Assembly (NCBI GenBank): GCA_963575645.1 | Contig: OY754466.1 | Coordinates: 32,892,001-32,956,000 of the forward strand | Direction of reading: 5' to 3' | Length of the DNA stretch: 64,000 nt | From: Xanthostigma xanthostigma | Lineage: Eukaryota > Arthropoda > Insecta > Raphidioptera > Raphidiidae | The notes under the pieces: model-generated | Told to the model about the DNA's origin: nothing | Seen by the model: the letters and a program-made list of their open reading frames with translations, nothing else | The model's database searches: none | Made by a program: the position numbers and the translations under genes | Part shown: in pieces, positions 9,735-23,099 of the stretch | How positions within the stretch are numbered: position 1 is the stretch's first letter | Layout of the letters: each line of letters starts with the position of its first letter

Positions 9735-12700
9735 TTATAGGCAAAATTGCTTTATTTCATGAAGGTTAGTCTATTTACACTATAACATTCAGGTTTGGAT
9801 CATTCTCTCATAAGAAAATGCAAACTGCATATTAACCATTATTTTAACGCAGCCAAGCAGTTTTTACATGCTTCACGACAATTGCGTGCAAATGAGTCCT
9901 TATAGGCAAAATTGCTTTTTTTTACAAAGGTAAGTCTATTTTCACTATAACATTCAGGTTTGGATCATTCTCTCATAAGAAAATGCAAACTGCATATTAA
10001 CCATTATTTTAACGCATACAAGCAGTTTTTACATGCTTTATGACAATTAGGGGCAAATGAGTCCTTATAGGCAAAATTGCTTTATTTCATAAAGGGTAAG
10101 TCTATTTACACTATAACATTCAGGTTTGGATCTTTCTCTCATAAGAAAATGCAAACTGCATATTAACCATTATTTAAACGCAGACAAGCAGTTTTTACTT
10201 GCTTTACGACAATTAGGTGCAAATGAGTCTTTATAGGCAAAATTGCTTTATTTCATGAAGGTAAGTCTATTTACACTATAACATTTAGGTTTGGATCATT
10301 CTCTCATAAGAAAATGCAAACTGCATATTAACCATTATTTTAACGCATACAAGCAGTTTTTACAAGTTTATGACAATTAGGTGCAAATGAGTCCTTATAA
10401 GCAAAATTGCTTAATTTCATGAGGGTTAGTCTATTTACACTATAACAATTACGTTTGGATCATTCTCTCATAAGAAAATGCAAACTGCATATTTACTATC
10501 ATTTTAACGCTTACAAGCAGTTTTTACATGCTTTATGACAATTAGGTGCAAATAAGTCCTTATAGGCAAAATTGCTTTATTTCTTGAGGGTAAGTCTATT
10601 TACACTATAACATTCAGGTTTGGATCATTCTCTCATAAGAAAATGCAAACTGCATATTAAAAATTATTTCAACGCATACAAGCAGTTTTTACATGCTTTA
10701 TGACAATTGGGGGCAAATAAGTCCTTATAGGCAAAATTGCTTTATTTCATGAAGGTAAGTCTATTTACACTATAACATTCAGGTTTGGATCATTCTCTCA
10801 TAAGAAAATGCAAACTGCATTTTAACTATTAGTTTAACGCATACAAGCAGTTTTTACAAGCTTTATGACAATTAGGTGCAAATGAGTCCTTATAGGCAAA
10901 ATTGCTTTATTTCATGAGGGTTAGTCTATTTACACTATAACATTTAGGTTTGGATCATTCTCTCATAAGAAAATGCAAACTGCATATTTACTATCATTTT
11001 AACGCATTTAAGCAGTTTTTACATGCTTTATGACAATTAGGTGCAAATGAGTCCTTATAGGCAAAATTGCTTTATTTCATGAGGGTAAGTCTATTTACAC
11101 TATAACATTCAGGTTTGGATTATTCTCTCATAAGAAAATGCAAACTGCATATTAACCATTATTTTAACGCATACAAGCAGTTTTTACATGCTTTATGACA
11201 ATTAGGGGCAAATGAGTCCTTATAGGCTAAACTGCTTTATTTCATGAAGGTTAGTCTATTTACACTATAACATTTAGGTTTGGATCATTCTCTCATAAGA
11301 AAATGCAAACTGCATATTAACAATTATTTTAACGCAGACAAGCAGTTTTTACATGCTTCACGACAATTGCGTGCAAATGAGTCCTTATAGGCAAAATTGC
11401 TTTATTTTACAAAGGTAAGACTATTTACACTATAACATTCAGGTTTGGACCATTCTCTCATAAGAAAATGCAAACTGCATATTAACCATTATTTTAACGC
11501 ATACAAGCAGTTTTTACATGCTTTATGACAATTAGGGGCAAATGAGTCCTTATAGGCAAAATTGCTTTATTTTACAAAGGTATGTCTATTTACACTATAA
11601 CATTCAGGTTTGGATCATTCTCTCATAAGAAAATGCAAACTGCATATTAACCATTATTTTAACGCATACAAGCAGTTTTTACATGCTTTATGACAATTAG
11701 GGGCAAATGAGTCCTTATAGGCAAAATTGCTTTATTTCATGTAGGGTAAGTCTATTTACACTATAACATTCAGAGTTGGATCTTTCTCTCATAAGAAAAT
11801 GCAAACTGCATATTAACCATTATTTAAACGCAGACAAGCAGTTTTTAAATGCTTTACGACAATTAGGTGCAAATGAGTCTTTATAGGCAAAATTGCTTTA
11901 TTTCATGAGGGTAAGTCTATTTACACTATAACATCAGGTTTGGATCATTCTCTCATAAGAAAATGCAAACTGCATATTAACTATTATTTTAACGCATACA
12001 AGCAGTTTTTACAAGCTTTATGACAATTAGGTGCAAATGAGTCCTTATAGGCAAAATTGCTTTATTTTATGAGGGTTAGTCTATTTACACTATAACATTT
12101 AGGTTTGGATCATTCTTTCATAAGAAAATGCATTCTGCATATTTACTATCATTTTAACGCATACAAGCAGTTTTTACATGCTTTATGACAATTAGGGGCA
12201 AATGAGTCCTTATAGGCAAAATTGCTTTATTTCATAAAGGGTAAGTCTATTTACACTATAACATTCAGGTTTGGATCTTTCTCTCATAAGAAAATGCAAA
12301 CTGCATATTAACCATTATTTAAACGCAGACAAGCAGTTTTTACATGCTTTACGACAATTAGGTGCAAATGAGTCCTTATAGGCAAAATTGCTTTATTTCA
12401 TGAAGGTAAGTCTATTTACACTATAACATTTAGGTTTGGATCATTCTCTCATAAGAAAATGCAAACTGCATTTTAACCATTATTTTAACGCATACAAGCA
12501 GTTTTTACAAGTTTATGACAATTAGGTGCAAATGAGTCCTTATAAGAAAAATTGCTTAATTTCATGAGGGTTAGTCTATTTACACTATAACAATTACGTT
12601 TGGATCATTCTAAAATAAGAAAATGCAAACTGCATATTTACTATCATTTTAACGCTTACAAGCAGTTTTTACATGCTTTATGACAATTAGGTGCAAATAA

Positions 12701-13693
12701 GTCCTTATAGGCAAAATTGCTTTATTTCTTGAGGGTAAGTCTATTTACACTATAACATTCAGGTTTGGATCATTCTCTCATAAGAAAATGCAAACTGCAT
12801 ATTAACCATTATTTTAACGCATACAAGCAGTTTTTACAAGTTTATGACAATTAGGTGCAAATGAGTCCTTATAAGCAAAATTGCTTAATTTCATGAGGGT
12901 TAGTCTATTTACACTATAACAATTACGTTTGGATCATTCTCTCATAAGAAAATGCAAACTGCATTTTTACTATCATTTTAACGCTTACAAGCAGTTTTTA
13001 CATGCTTTATGACAATTAGGTGCAAATGAGTCCTTATAGGCAAAATTGCTTTATTTCATGAGGGTAAGTCTATTTACACTATAACATTCAGGTTTGGATC
13101 ATTCTCTCATAAGAAAATGCAAACTGCATATTAACCATTATTTTAACGCATACAAGCAGTTTTTACATGCTTTATGACAATTAGGGGCAAATAAGTCCTT
13201 ATAGGCAAAATTGCTATATTTCATGAAGGTAAGTCTATTTCCACTATAACATTCAGGTTTGGATCCTTCTCTCATAAGAAAATGCAAACTGCATATTAAC
13301 AATTATTTTAACGCAGACAAGCAGTTTTTACATGCTTTACGACAATTAGGTGTAAATGAGTCCTTATAGGCAAAATTGCTTTATTTCATGAGGGTTAGTC
13401 TATTTACACTATAACAATTACGTTTGGATCTTTCTCTCATAAGAAAATGCAAACTGCATATTTACTATCATTTTAACGCTTACAAGCAGTTTTTACATGC
13501 TTTATGACAATTAGGTGCAAATAAGTCCTTATAGGCAAAATTGCTTTATTTCTTGAGGGTAAGTCTATTTACACTATAACATTCAGGTTTGGTTCATTCT
13601 CTCATAAGAAAATGCAAACTGCATATTAACCATTATTTTAACGCATACAAGCAGTTTTTACATGCTTTATGACAATTAGGGGCAAATGGGTCC
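9735..13693 (+). repeat. Cycle C3: alpha cycle fused to a beta tail, 24 monomers
   Basis: The cycle runs m1-m9 and the GGCTAAACTGC monomer (11,220), then jumps. The monomer at 11,385 begins like the C1 monomer at 3,136 but ends like the one at 5,776, which skips 16 C1 monomers (about 2.6 kb). It continues through CATGTAGGG (11,715) and a single-base-deleted ACATCAGG monomer (11,881) to 12,045. There it enters a beta tail (12,210-13,693) that includes a GGATCC site in the monomer at 13,199 and a GGTGTAAATG variant. C12 (42,894-46,852) has the same length and the same junctions. Confidence 0.85.
12045..12209 (+). repeat. Junction monomer joining alpha order to beta tail
   Basis: The monomer begins TTTATGAGGGTTAG with CATTTAGG and CATTCTTTC, like 22,275 and 29,864, but ends TTAGGGGC instead of TTAGGTGC. 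It is followed by the beta CATAAAGGG monomer rather than by ATTAACACTTTAAC. The same junction is at 45,204-45,368 in U2. The C3 copy has CATTCTGCAT where the others have CAATCTGCAT. The shared junction shows that the fusion predates the U1/U2 copying. Confidence 0.8.
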
Positions 13694-15507
13694 TTATAGG
13701 CAAAATTGCTTTATTTCATGAAGGTTAGTCTATTTACACTATAACATTCAGGTTTGGATCATTCTCTCATAAGAAAATGCAAACTGCATATTAACCATTA
13801 TTTTAACGCAGCCAAGCAGTTTTTACATGCTTCACGACAATTGCGTGCAAATGAGTCCTTATAGGCAAAATTGCTTTTTTTTACAAAGGTAAGTCTATTT
13901 TCACTATAACATTCAGGTTTGGATCATTCTCTCATAAGAAAATGCAAACTGCATATTAACCATTATTTTAACGCATACAAGCAGTTTTTACATGCTTTAT
14001 GACAATTAGGGGCAAATGAGTCCTTATAGGCAAAATTGCTTTATTTCATAAAGGGTAAGTCTATTTACACTATAACATTCAGGTTTGGATCTTTCTCTCA
14101 TAAGAAAATGCAAACTGCATATTATCCATTATTTAAACGCAGACAAGCAGTTTTTACTTGCTTTACGACAATTAGGTGCAAATGAGTCTTTATAGGCAAA
14201 ATTGCTTTATTTCATGAAGGTAAGTCTATTTACACTATAACATTTAGGTTTGGATCATTCTCTCATAAGAAAATGTAAACTGCATATTAACCATTATTTT
14301 AACGCATACAAGCAGTTTTTACAAGTTTATGACAATTAGGTGCAAATGAGTCCTTATAAGCAAAATTGCTTAATTTCATGAGGGTTAGTCTATTTACACT
14401 ATAACAATTACGTTTGGATCATTCTCTCATAAGAAAATGCAAACTGCATATTTACTATCATTTTAACGCTTACAAGCAGTTTTTACATGCTTTATGACAA
14501 TTAGGTGCAAATAAGTCCTTATAGGCAAAATTGCTTTATTTCTTGAGGGTAAGTCTATTTACACTATAACATTCAGGTTTGGATCATTCTCTCATAAGAA
14601 AATGCAAACTGCATATTTACTATCATTTTAACGCTTACAAGCAGTTTTTACATGCTTTATGACAATTAGGTGCAAATAAGTCCTTATAGGCAAAATTGCT
14701 TTATTTCTTGAGGGTAAGTCTATTTACACTATAACATTCAGGTTTGGATCATTCTCTCATAAGAAAATGCAAACTGCATATTAAAAATTATTTCAACGCA
14801 TACAAGCAGTTTTTACATGCTTTATGACAATTGGGGGCAAATAAGTCCTTATAGGCAAAATTGCTTTATTTCATGAAGGTTAGTCTATTTACACTATAAC
14901 ATTCAGGTTTGGATCATTCTCTCATAAGAAAATGCAAACTGCATTTTAACTATTAGTTTAACGCATACAAGCAGTTTTTACAAGCTTTATGACAATTAGG
15001 TGCAAATGAGTCCTTATAGGCAAAATTGCTTTATTTCATGAGGGTTAGTCTATTTACACTATAACATTCAGGTTTGGATTATTCTCTCATAAGAAAATGC
15101 AAACTGCATATTAACCATTATTTTAACGCATACAAGCAGTTTTTACATGCTTTATGACAATTAGGGGCAAATGAGTCCTTTAGGCTAAACTGCTTTATTT
15201 CATGAAGGTTAGTCTATTTACACTATAACATTTAGGTTTGGATCATTCTCTCATAAGAAAATGCAAACTGCATATTAACAATTATTTTAACGCAGACAAG
15301 CAGTTTTTACATGCTTCACGACAATTGCGTGCAAATGAGTCCTTATAGGCAAAATTGCTTTATTTTACAAAGGTAAGACTATTTACACTATAACATTCAG
15401 GTTTGGACCATTCTCTCATAAGAAAATGCAAACTGCATATTAACCATTATTTTAACGCATACAAGCAGTTTTTACATGCTTTATGACAATTAGGGGCAAA
15501 TGGGTCC
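13694..15507 (+). repeat. Cycle C4: truncated alpha cycle, 11 monomers (1,814 bp)
   Basis: The order is m1-m5, an extra hybrid monomer (14,519), m6, m7, an m8/m9 fusion (15,014; m8 start with m9 middle), the GGCTAAACTGC monomer with a one-base deletion at its start (15,179; TCCTTTAGGC instead of TCCTTATAGGC), and one ACAAAGG monomer ending AAATGGGTCC. The m8/m9 fusion and the one-base deletion are also present at 26,069/26,234 and 48,008/48,173, so C4 shares a recent ancestor with the starts of C7 and C13. It stops matching them near 15,470. Confidence 0.85.
14519..14683 (+). repeat. Extra hybrid monomer in C4 (m6 start, m5 end)
   Basis: The monomer begins with TTCTTGAGGGTAAG and CATTCAGG like m6, then carries TTTACTATC, CGCTTACAAG and GGTGCAAATAAG like m5. 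It sits between a normal m5 (14,354) and a normal m6 (14,684). Its absence at 25,739 and 47,678, where m5 goes straight to m6, explains the 165-bp change in offset between C4 and C7. It looks like a one-monomer out-of-register exchange. Confidence 0.85.
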
Positions 15508-16003
15508 TTATAGGCAAAATTGCTTTATTTCATGAAGGTTAGTCTATTTACACTATAACATTCAGGTTTGGATCATTCTCTCATAAGAAAATGCAAACTG
15601 CATATTAACCATTATTTTAACGCAGCCAAGCAGTTTTTACATGCTTCACGACAATTGCGTGCAAATGAGTCCTTATAGGCAAAATTGCTTTTTTTTACAA
15701 AGGTAAGTCTATTTTCACTATAACATTCAGGTTTGGATCATTCTCTCATAAGAAAATGCAAACTGCATATTAACCATTATTTTAACGCATACAAGCAGTT
15801 TTTACATGCTTTATGACAATTAGGGGCAAATGAGTCCTTATAGGCAAAATTGCTTTATTTCATAAAGGGTAAGTCTATTTACACTATAACATTCAGGTTT
15901 GGATCTTTCTCTCATAAGAAAATGCAAACTGCATATTAACCATTATTTTAACGCTGACAAGCAGTTTTTACAAGCTTTATGACAATTAGGTGCAAATGAG
16001 TCC

Positions 16004-18149
16004 TTATAGGCAAAATTGCTTTATTTCATGAGGGTTAGTCTATTTACACTATAACATTCAGGTTTGGATTATTCTCTCAAAAGAAAATGCAAACTGCATA
16101 TTAACCATTATTTTAACGCAGACAAGCAGTTTTTACATGCTTTACGACAATTAGGTGCAAATGAGTCCTTATAGGCAAAATTGCTTTATTTCATGAGGGT
16201 TAGTCTATTTACACTATAACATTTAGGTTTGGATCATTCTCTCATAAGGAAATGCAAACTGCATATTTACTATCATTTTAACGCTTACAAGCAGTTTTTA
16301 CATGCTTTATGACAATTAGGGGCAAATGGGTCCTTATAGGCAAAATTGCTTTATTTTACAAATGTTAGTCTATTTTCACTATAACATTCAGGTTTGGATC
16401 ATTCTCTCATAAGAAAATGCAAACTGCCTATTAACCATTATTTTAACGCATACAAGCAGTTTTTACATGCTTTATGACAATTAGGGGCACATGAGTCCTT
16501 ATAGGCAAAATTGCTTTATTTCATGAAGGGTAAGTCTATTTACACTATAACATTCAGGTTTGGATCTTTCTCTCATAAGAAAATGCAAACTGCATATATA
16601 CCATTATTTAAACGCAGACAAGCAGTTTTTACATGCTTTACGACAATTAGGTGCAAATGAGTCTTTATAGGCAAAATTGCTTTATTTCATGAGGGTAAGT
16701 CTACTTACACTATAACATTTAGGTTTGGATCATTCTCTCATAAGAAAATGCAAACTGCATATTAACCATTATTTTAACGCATACAAGCAGTTTTTACAAG
16801 CTTTATGACAATTAGGTGCAATTGAGTCCTTATAGGCAAAATTGCTTAATTTCATGAGGGTTAGTCTATTTACACTATAACATTTAGGTTTGGATCATTT
16901 TTTCATAAGAAAATGCAAACTGCATATTTACTATCATTATAAAGCATACAAGCAGTTTTTACATGCTTTATGACAATTAGGTGCAAATGAGTCCTTATAG
17001 GCAAAATTGCTTTATTTCATGAGGGTAAGTCTATTTACACTATAACATTCAGGTTTGGATCATTCTCTCATAAGAAAATGCAAACTGAATATTAACCATT
17101 ATTTTAACGCATACAAGCAGTTTTTACATGCTTTATGACAATTAGGGGCAAATGGGTCCTTATAGGCAAAATTGCTTTATTTCATGAAGGTTAGTCTATT
17201 TACACTATAACATTCAGGTTTGGATTATTCTCTCATAAGAAAATGCAAACTGCATATTAACCATTATTTTAACGCATACAAGCAGTTTTTACATGCTTTA
17301 TGACAATTAGGGGCAAATGAGTCCTTATAGGCAAAATTGCTTTATTTCATGTAGGGTAAGTCTATTTACACTATACATTCAGAGTTGGATCTTTCTCTCA
17401 TAAGAAAATGCAAACTGCATATTAACCATTATTTAAACGCAGACAAGCAGTTTTTACATGCTTTACGACAATTAGGTGCAAATGAGTCTTTATAGGCAAA
17501 ATTGCTTTATTTCATGAGGGTAAGTCTATTTACACTATAACATTCAGGTTTGGATCATTCTCTCATAAGAAAATGCAAACTGCATATTAACTATTATTTT
17601 AACGCATACAAGCAGTTTTTACAAGCTTTATGACAATTAGGTGCAAATGAGTCCTTATAGGCAAAATTGCTTTATTTTATGAGGGTTAGTCTATTTACAC
17701 TATAACATTTAGGTTTGGATCATTCTTTCATAAGAAAATGCAAACTGCATATTTACTATCATTTTAACGCATACAAGCAGTTTTTACATGCTTTATGGCA
17801 ATTAGGTGCAAATGAGTCCTTATAGGCAAAATTGCTTTATTTCATGAGGTTAAGTCTATTTACACTATAACATTCAGGTTTGGATCATTCTCTCATTAGA
17901 AAATGCAAACTGCATATTAACCATTATTTTAACGCATACAAGCAGTTTTTACATGCTAAATGACAATTAGGGGCAAATGGGTCCTTAAAGGCAAAATTGC
18001 TTTATTTCATGAAGGTTAGTCTATTTACACTATAACATTCAGGTTTGGATCATTCTCTCATAAGAAAATGCAAACTGCATATTAACCATTATTTTAACGC
18101 TGACAAGCAGTTTTTACATGCTTTACGACAATTAGGTGCAAATGAGTCC
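16004..18149 (+). repeat. Island of monomers with many private changes in C5
   Basis: Thirteen monomers here contain variants I do not find elsewhere in the window: ACAAATGTTAG (16,334), GGGGCACATG, ATATATACCATT (16,499), TCTACTTACAC (16,665), GTGCAATTGAG, CATTTTTTCATAAG and TCATTATAAAGC (16,830), CTGAATATT (16,995), CTCATTAGAA and GCTAAATGAC (17,820), and CCTTAAAGGC (17,985). They remain recognisable as known types and keep the 165-bp phase. They have no near-identical partner block in U1, U2 or U3, so they look older or less often copied than the rest. Confidence 0.75.
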
Positions 18150-19304
18150 TTATAGGCAAAATTGCTTTATTTCATGAGGGTAAGTCTATTTACACTATAA
18201 CATTCAGGTTTGGATCATTCTCTCATCAGAAAATGCAAACTGCATATTAAAAATTATTTCAACGCATACAAGCAGTTTTTACATGCTTTATGACAATTGG
18301 GGGCAAATAAGTCCTTATAGGCAAAATTGCTTTATTTCATGAAGGTAAGTCTATTTACACTATAACATTCAGGTTTGGATCATTCTCTCATAAGAAAATG
18401 CAAACTGCATATTAACTATTAGTTTAACGCATACAAGCAGTTTTTACAAGCTTTATGACAATTAGGTGCAAATGAGTCCTTATAGGCAAAATTGCTTTAT
18501 TTCATGAGGGTTAGTCTATTTACACTATAACATTTAGGTTTGGATCATTCTCTCATAAGAAAATGCAAACTGCATATTTACTATCATTTTAACGCATTTA
18601 AGCAGTTTTTACATGCTTTATGACAATTAGGTGCAAATGAGTCCTTATAGGCAAAATTGCTTTATTTCATGAGGGTAAGTCTATTTACACTATAACATTC
18701 AGGTTTGGATTATTCTCTCATAAGAAAATGCAAACTGCATATTAACCGTTATTTTAACGCATACAAGCAGTTTTTACATGCTTTATGACAATTAGGGGCA
18801 AATGAGTCCTTATAGGCTAAACTGCTTTATTTCATGAAGGTTAGTCTATTTACACTATAACATTTAGGTTTGGATCATTCTCTCATAAGAAAATGCAAAC
18901 TGCATATTAACAATTATTTTAACGCAGACAAGCAGTTTTTACATGCTTCACGACAATTGCGTGCAAATGAGTCCTTATAGGCAAAATTGCTTTATTTCAT
19001 GAGGGTAAGTCTATTTACACTATAACATTCAGGTTTGGATCATTCTCTCATAAGAAAATGCAAACTGCATATTAACCATTATTTTAACGCATACAAGCAG
19101 TTTTTACATGCTTTATGACAATTAGGGGCAAATGGGTCCTTATAGGCAAAATTGCTTTATTTCATGAAGGTTAGTCTATTTACACTATAACATTCAGGTT
19201 TGGATTATTCTCTCAAAAGAAAATGCAAACTGCATATTAACCATTATTTTAACGCAGACAAGCAGTTTTTACAAGCTTTATGACAATTAGGTGCAAATGA
19301 GTCC

Positions 19305-19799
19305 TTATAGGCAAAATTGCTTTATTTCATTAGGGTAAGTCTATTTACACTATAACATTCAGGTTTGGATCTTTCTCTCATAAGAAAATGCAAACTGCAT
19401 ATTAGCCATTATTTAAACGCAGACAAGCAGTTTTTACATGCTTTACGACAATTAGGTGCAAATGAGTCTTTATAGGCAAAATTGCTTTATTTTACAAAGG
19501 TAAGTCTATTTACACTATAACATTCAGGTTTGGATCATTCTCTCATAAGAAAATGCAAACTGCATATTAACCATTATTTTAACGCATACAAGCAGTTTTT
19601 ACATGCTTTATGACAATTAGGGGCAAATGAGTCCTTATAGGCAAAATTGCTTTATTTCATTAGGGTAAGTCTATTTACACTATAACATTCAGGTTTGGAT
19701 CTTTCTCTCATAAGAAAATGCAAACTGCATATTAGCCATTATTTAAACGCAGACAAGCAGTTTTTACATGCTTTACGACAATTAGGTGCAAATGAGTCT
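19305..19799 (+). repeat. Repeated CATTAGGG monomer (330-bp step) in C5
   Basis: The CATTAGGG monomer with TTAGCCATTATTTAAACG occurs at 19,305 and again at 19,635, separated by one ACAAAGG monomer (19,470). In C1, C7, C10 and C13 this order occurs once (ACAAAGG then CATTAGGG). C5 also has ACAAGCTTTATG in the monomer before 19,305. A two-monomer duplication with an exchange in the preceding monomer would produce this. Confidence 0.8.
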
Positions 19800-22700
19800 T
19801 TATAGGCAAAATTGCTTTATTTCATGAGGGTAAGTCTATTTACACTATAACATTTAGGTTTGGATCATTCTTTCATAAGAAAATGCAAACTGCATATTTA
19901 CTATCATTTTAACGCATACAAGCAGTTTTTACATGCTTTATGACTATTAGGGGCAAACGAGTCCTTATAGGCAAAATTGCTTTATTTCATGAAGGTAAGT
20001 CTATTTACACTATAACATTCAGGTTTGGATCATTCTCTCATAAGAAAATGCAAACTGCATATTAACCATTTTTTTAACGCTGACAAGCAGTTTTTACATG
20101 CTTTATGACAATTAGACGCAAATGAGTCTTTATAGGCAAAATTGCTTTATTTCATGAAGGTCAGTCTATTTAGACTTTAAGATTCAGGTTTTAATCATTC
20201 TCTCATAAGAAAATGTAAACTGCATATTAACCATTATTTTAACGCAGACAAGCAGTTTTTACATGCTTTACGACAATTAGGTGCAAATGAGTCTTTATAG
20301 GCAAAATTGCTTTATTTCATGAGGGTAAGTCTATTTACACTATAACATTCAGGTTTGGATCGTTCTCTCATAAGAAAATGCAAACTGCATATTAACTATT
20401 ATTTTGACGCATACAAGCAGTTTTTACATGCTTTATGACAATTAGGGGCAAATGAGCCCTTATAAGCTAAACTCCTTTATTTCATGAAGGTTAGTCTATT
20501 TACACTATAACATTCAGGTTTGGATCATTCTCTCATAAGAAAATGCAAACTGCATATTAACCATTATTTTAACGCTGACAAGCAGTTTTTACAAGCTTTA
20601 TGACAATTAGGTGCAAATGAGTCCTTATAGGCAAAATTGCTTTATTTCATGAGGGTTAGTCTATTTACACTATAACATTTAGGTTTGGATCATTATCTCA
20701 TAAGAAAATGCAAACCGCATATTTACTGTCATTTTAAAGCATTTAAGCAGTTTTTACATGCTTTATGACAATTAGGTGCAAATGAGTCCTTATAGGCAAA
20801 ATTGCTTTATTTCATGAGGGTAAGTCTATTTACACTATAACATTCAGGTTTGGATCATTCTCTCATAAGAAAATGCAAACTGCATATTAACCATTATTTT
20901 AACGCATACAAGCAGTTTTTACATGCTTTATGACAATTGGGGGCAAATAAGTCCTTATAGGCAAAATTGCTTTATTTCATGAAGGTAAGTCTATTTACAC
21001 TATAACATTCAGGTTTGGATCATTCTCTCATAAGAAAATGCAAACTGCATATTAACTATTAGTTTAACGCATACAAGCAGTTTTTACAAGCTTTATGACA
21101 ATTAGGTGCAAATGAGTCCTTATAGGCAAAATTGCTTTATTTCATGAGGGTTAGTCTATTTACACTATAACATTTAGGTTTGGATCATTATCTCATAAGA
21201 AAATGCAAACTGCATATTTACTATCATTTTAAAGCATTTAAGCAGTTTTTACATGCTTTATGACAATTAGGTGCAAATGAGTCCTTATAGGCAAAATTGC
21301 TTTATTTCATGAGGGTAAGTCTATTTACACTATAACATTCAGGTTTGGATTTTTCTCTCATAAGAAAATGCAAACTGCATATTAACCATTATTTTAACGC
21401 ATACAAGCAGTTTTTACATGCTTTATGACAATTAGGGGCAAATGAGCCCTTATAGGCTAAACTGCTTTATTTCATGAAGGTTAGTCTATTTACACTATAA
21501 CATTCAGGTTTGGATCATTCTCTCATAAGAAAATGCAAACTGCATATTAACCATTATTTTAACGCAGACAAGCAGTTTTTACATGCTTCACGACAATTGC
21601 GTGCAAATGAGTCCTTATAGGCAAAATTGCTTTATTTTACAAAGGTAAGACTATTTACACTATAACATTCAGGTTTGGATCATTCTCTCATAAGAAAATG
21701 CAAACTGCATATTAACCATTATTTTAACGCATACAAGCAGTTTTTACATGCTTTATGACAATTAGGGGCAAATGAGTCCTTATAGGCAAAATTGCTTTAT
21801 TTTACAAAGGTATGTCTATTTACACTATAACATTCAGGTTTGGATCATTCTCTCATAAGAAAATGCAAACTGCATATTAACCATTATTTTAACGCATACA
21901 AGCAGTTTTTACATGCTTTATGACAATTAGGGGCAAATGAGTCCTTATAGGCAAAATTGCTTTATTTCATGTAGGGTAAGTCTATTTACACTATAACATT
22001 CAGAGTTGGATCTTTCTCTCATAAGAAAATGCAAACTGCATATTAACCATTATTTAAACGCAGACAAGCAGTTTTTACATGCTTTACGACAATTAGGTGC
22101 AAATGAGTCTTTATAGGCAAAATTGCTTTATTTCATGAGGGTAAGTCTATTTACACTATAACATCAGGTTTGGATCATTCTCTCATAAGAAAATGCAAAC
22201 TGCATATTAACTATTATTTTAACGCATACAAGCAGTTTTTACAAGCTTTATGACAATTAGGTGCAAATGAGTCCTTATAGGCAAAATTGCTTTATTTTAT
22301 GAGGGTTAGTCTATTTACACTATAACATTTAGGTTTGGATCATTCTTTCATAAGAAAATGCAATCTGCATATTTACTATCATTTTAACGCATACAAGCAG
22401 TTTTTACATGCTTTATGGCAATTAGGTGCAAATGAGTCCTTATAGGCAAAATTGCTTTATTTCATGAAGGTTAGTCTATTAACACTTTAACATTCAGATA
22501 TGGATTATTCTCTCATAAGAAAATGCAAACTGCATATTAACCATTATTTTAACGCAGACAAGCAGTTTTTACATGCTTTACGACAATTAGGTGCAAATGA
22601 GTCCTTATAGGCAAAATTGCTTTATTTCATGAGGGTAAGTCTATTTACACTATAACATTCAGGTTTGGATAATTCTCTCATAAGAAAATGCAAACTGCAT

Positions 22701-23099
22701 ATTAACCATTATTTTAACGCATACAAGCAGTTTTTACATGCTTTATGACAATTAGGGGCAAATAAGTCCTTATAGGCAAAATTGCTTTATTTCATGAAGG
22801 TAAGTCTATTTCCACTATAACATTCAGGTTTGGATCATTCTCTCATAAGAAAATGCAAACTGCATATTAACAATTATTTTAACGCAGACAAGCAGTTTTT
22901 ACATGCTTCACGACAATTGCGTGCAAATGAGTCCTTATAGGCAAAATTGCTTTATTTCTTAAGGGTAAGTCTATTTACACTATAACATTCAGGTTTGGAT
23001 CATTCTCTCATAAGAAAATGCAAACTGCATATTAACCATTATTTTAACGCATACAAGCAGTTTTTACATGCTTTATGACAATTAGGGGCAAATGGGTCC

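Larger units (their letters stand above)
15508..23099 (+). repeat. Cycle C5: variant long alpha cycle, 46 monomers (7,592 bp)
   Basis: C5 begins with the head and TTTTTTTTACAAAGG monomers. The third monomer (15,838) starts as CATAAAGGG but ends as the GCTGACAAG/ACAAGCTTTATG type. About 2.1 kb of monomers with many private changes follow (16,004-18,149). From 18,150 it joins the usual order at m6 and runs to the CTTAAGGG monomer at 22,935. The part from about 19,960 to 22,490 resembles 27,553-30,090 of C7, including the GAAGGTCAG monomer with TTTAGACT and the ATTCAGATATGG monomer. No copy of C5 exists in U2. Confidence 0.85.
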
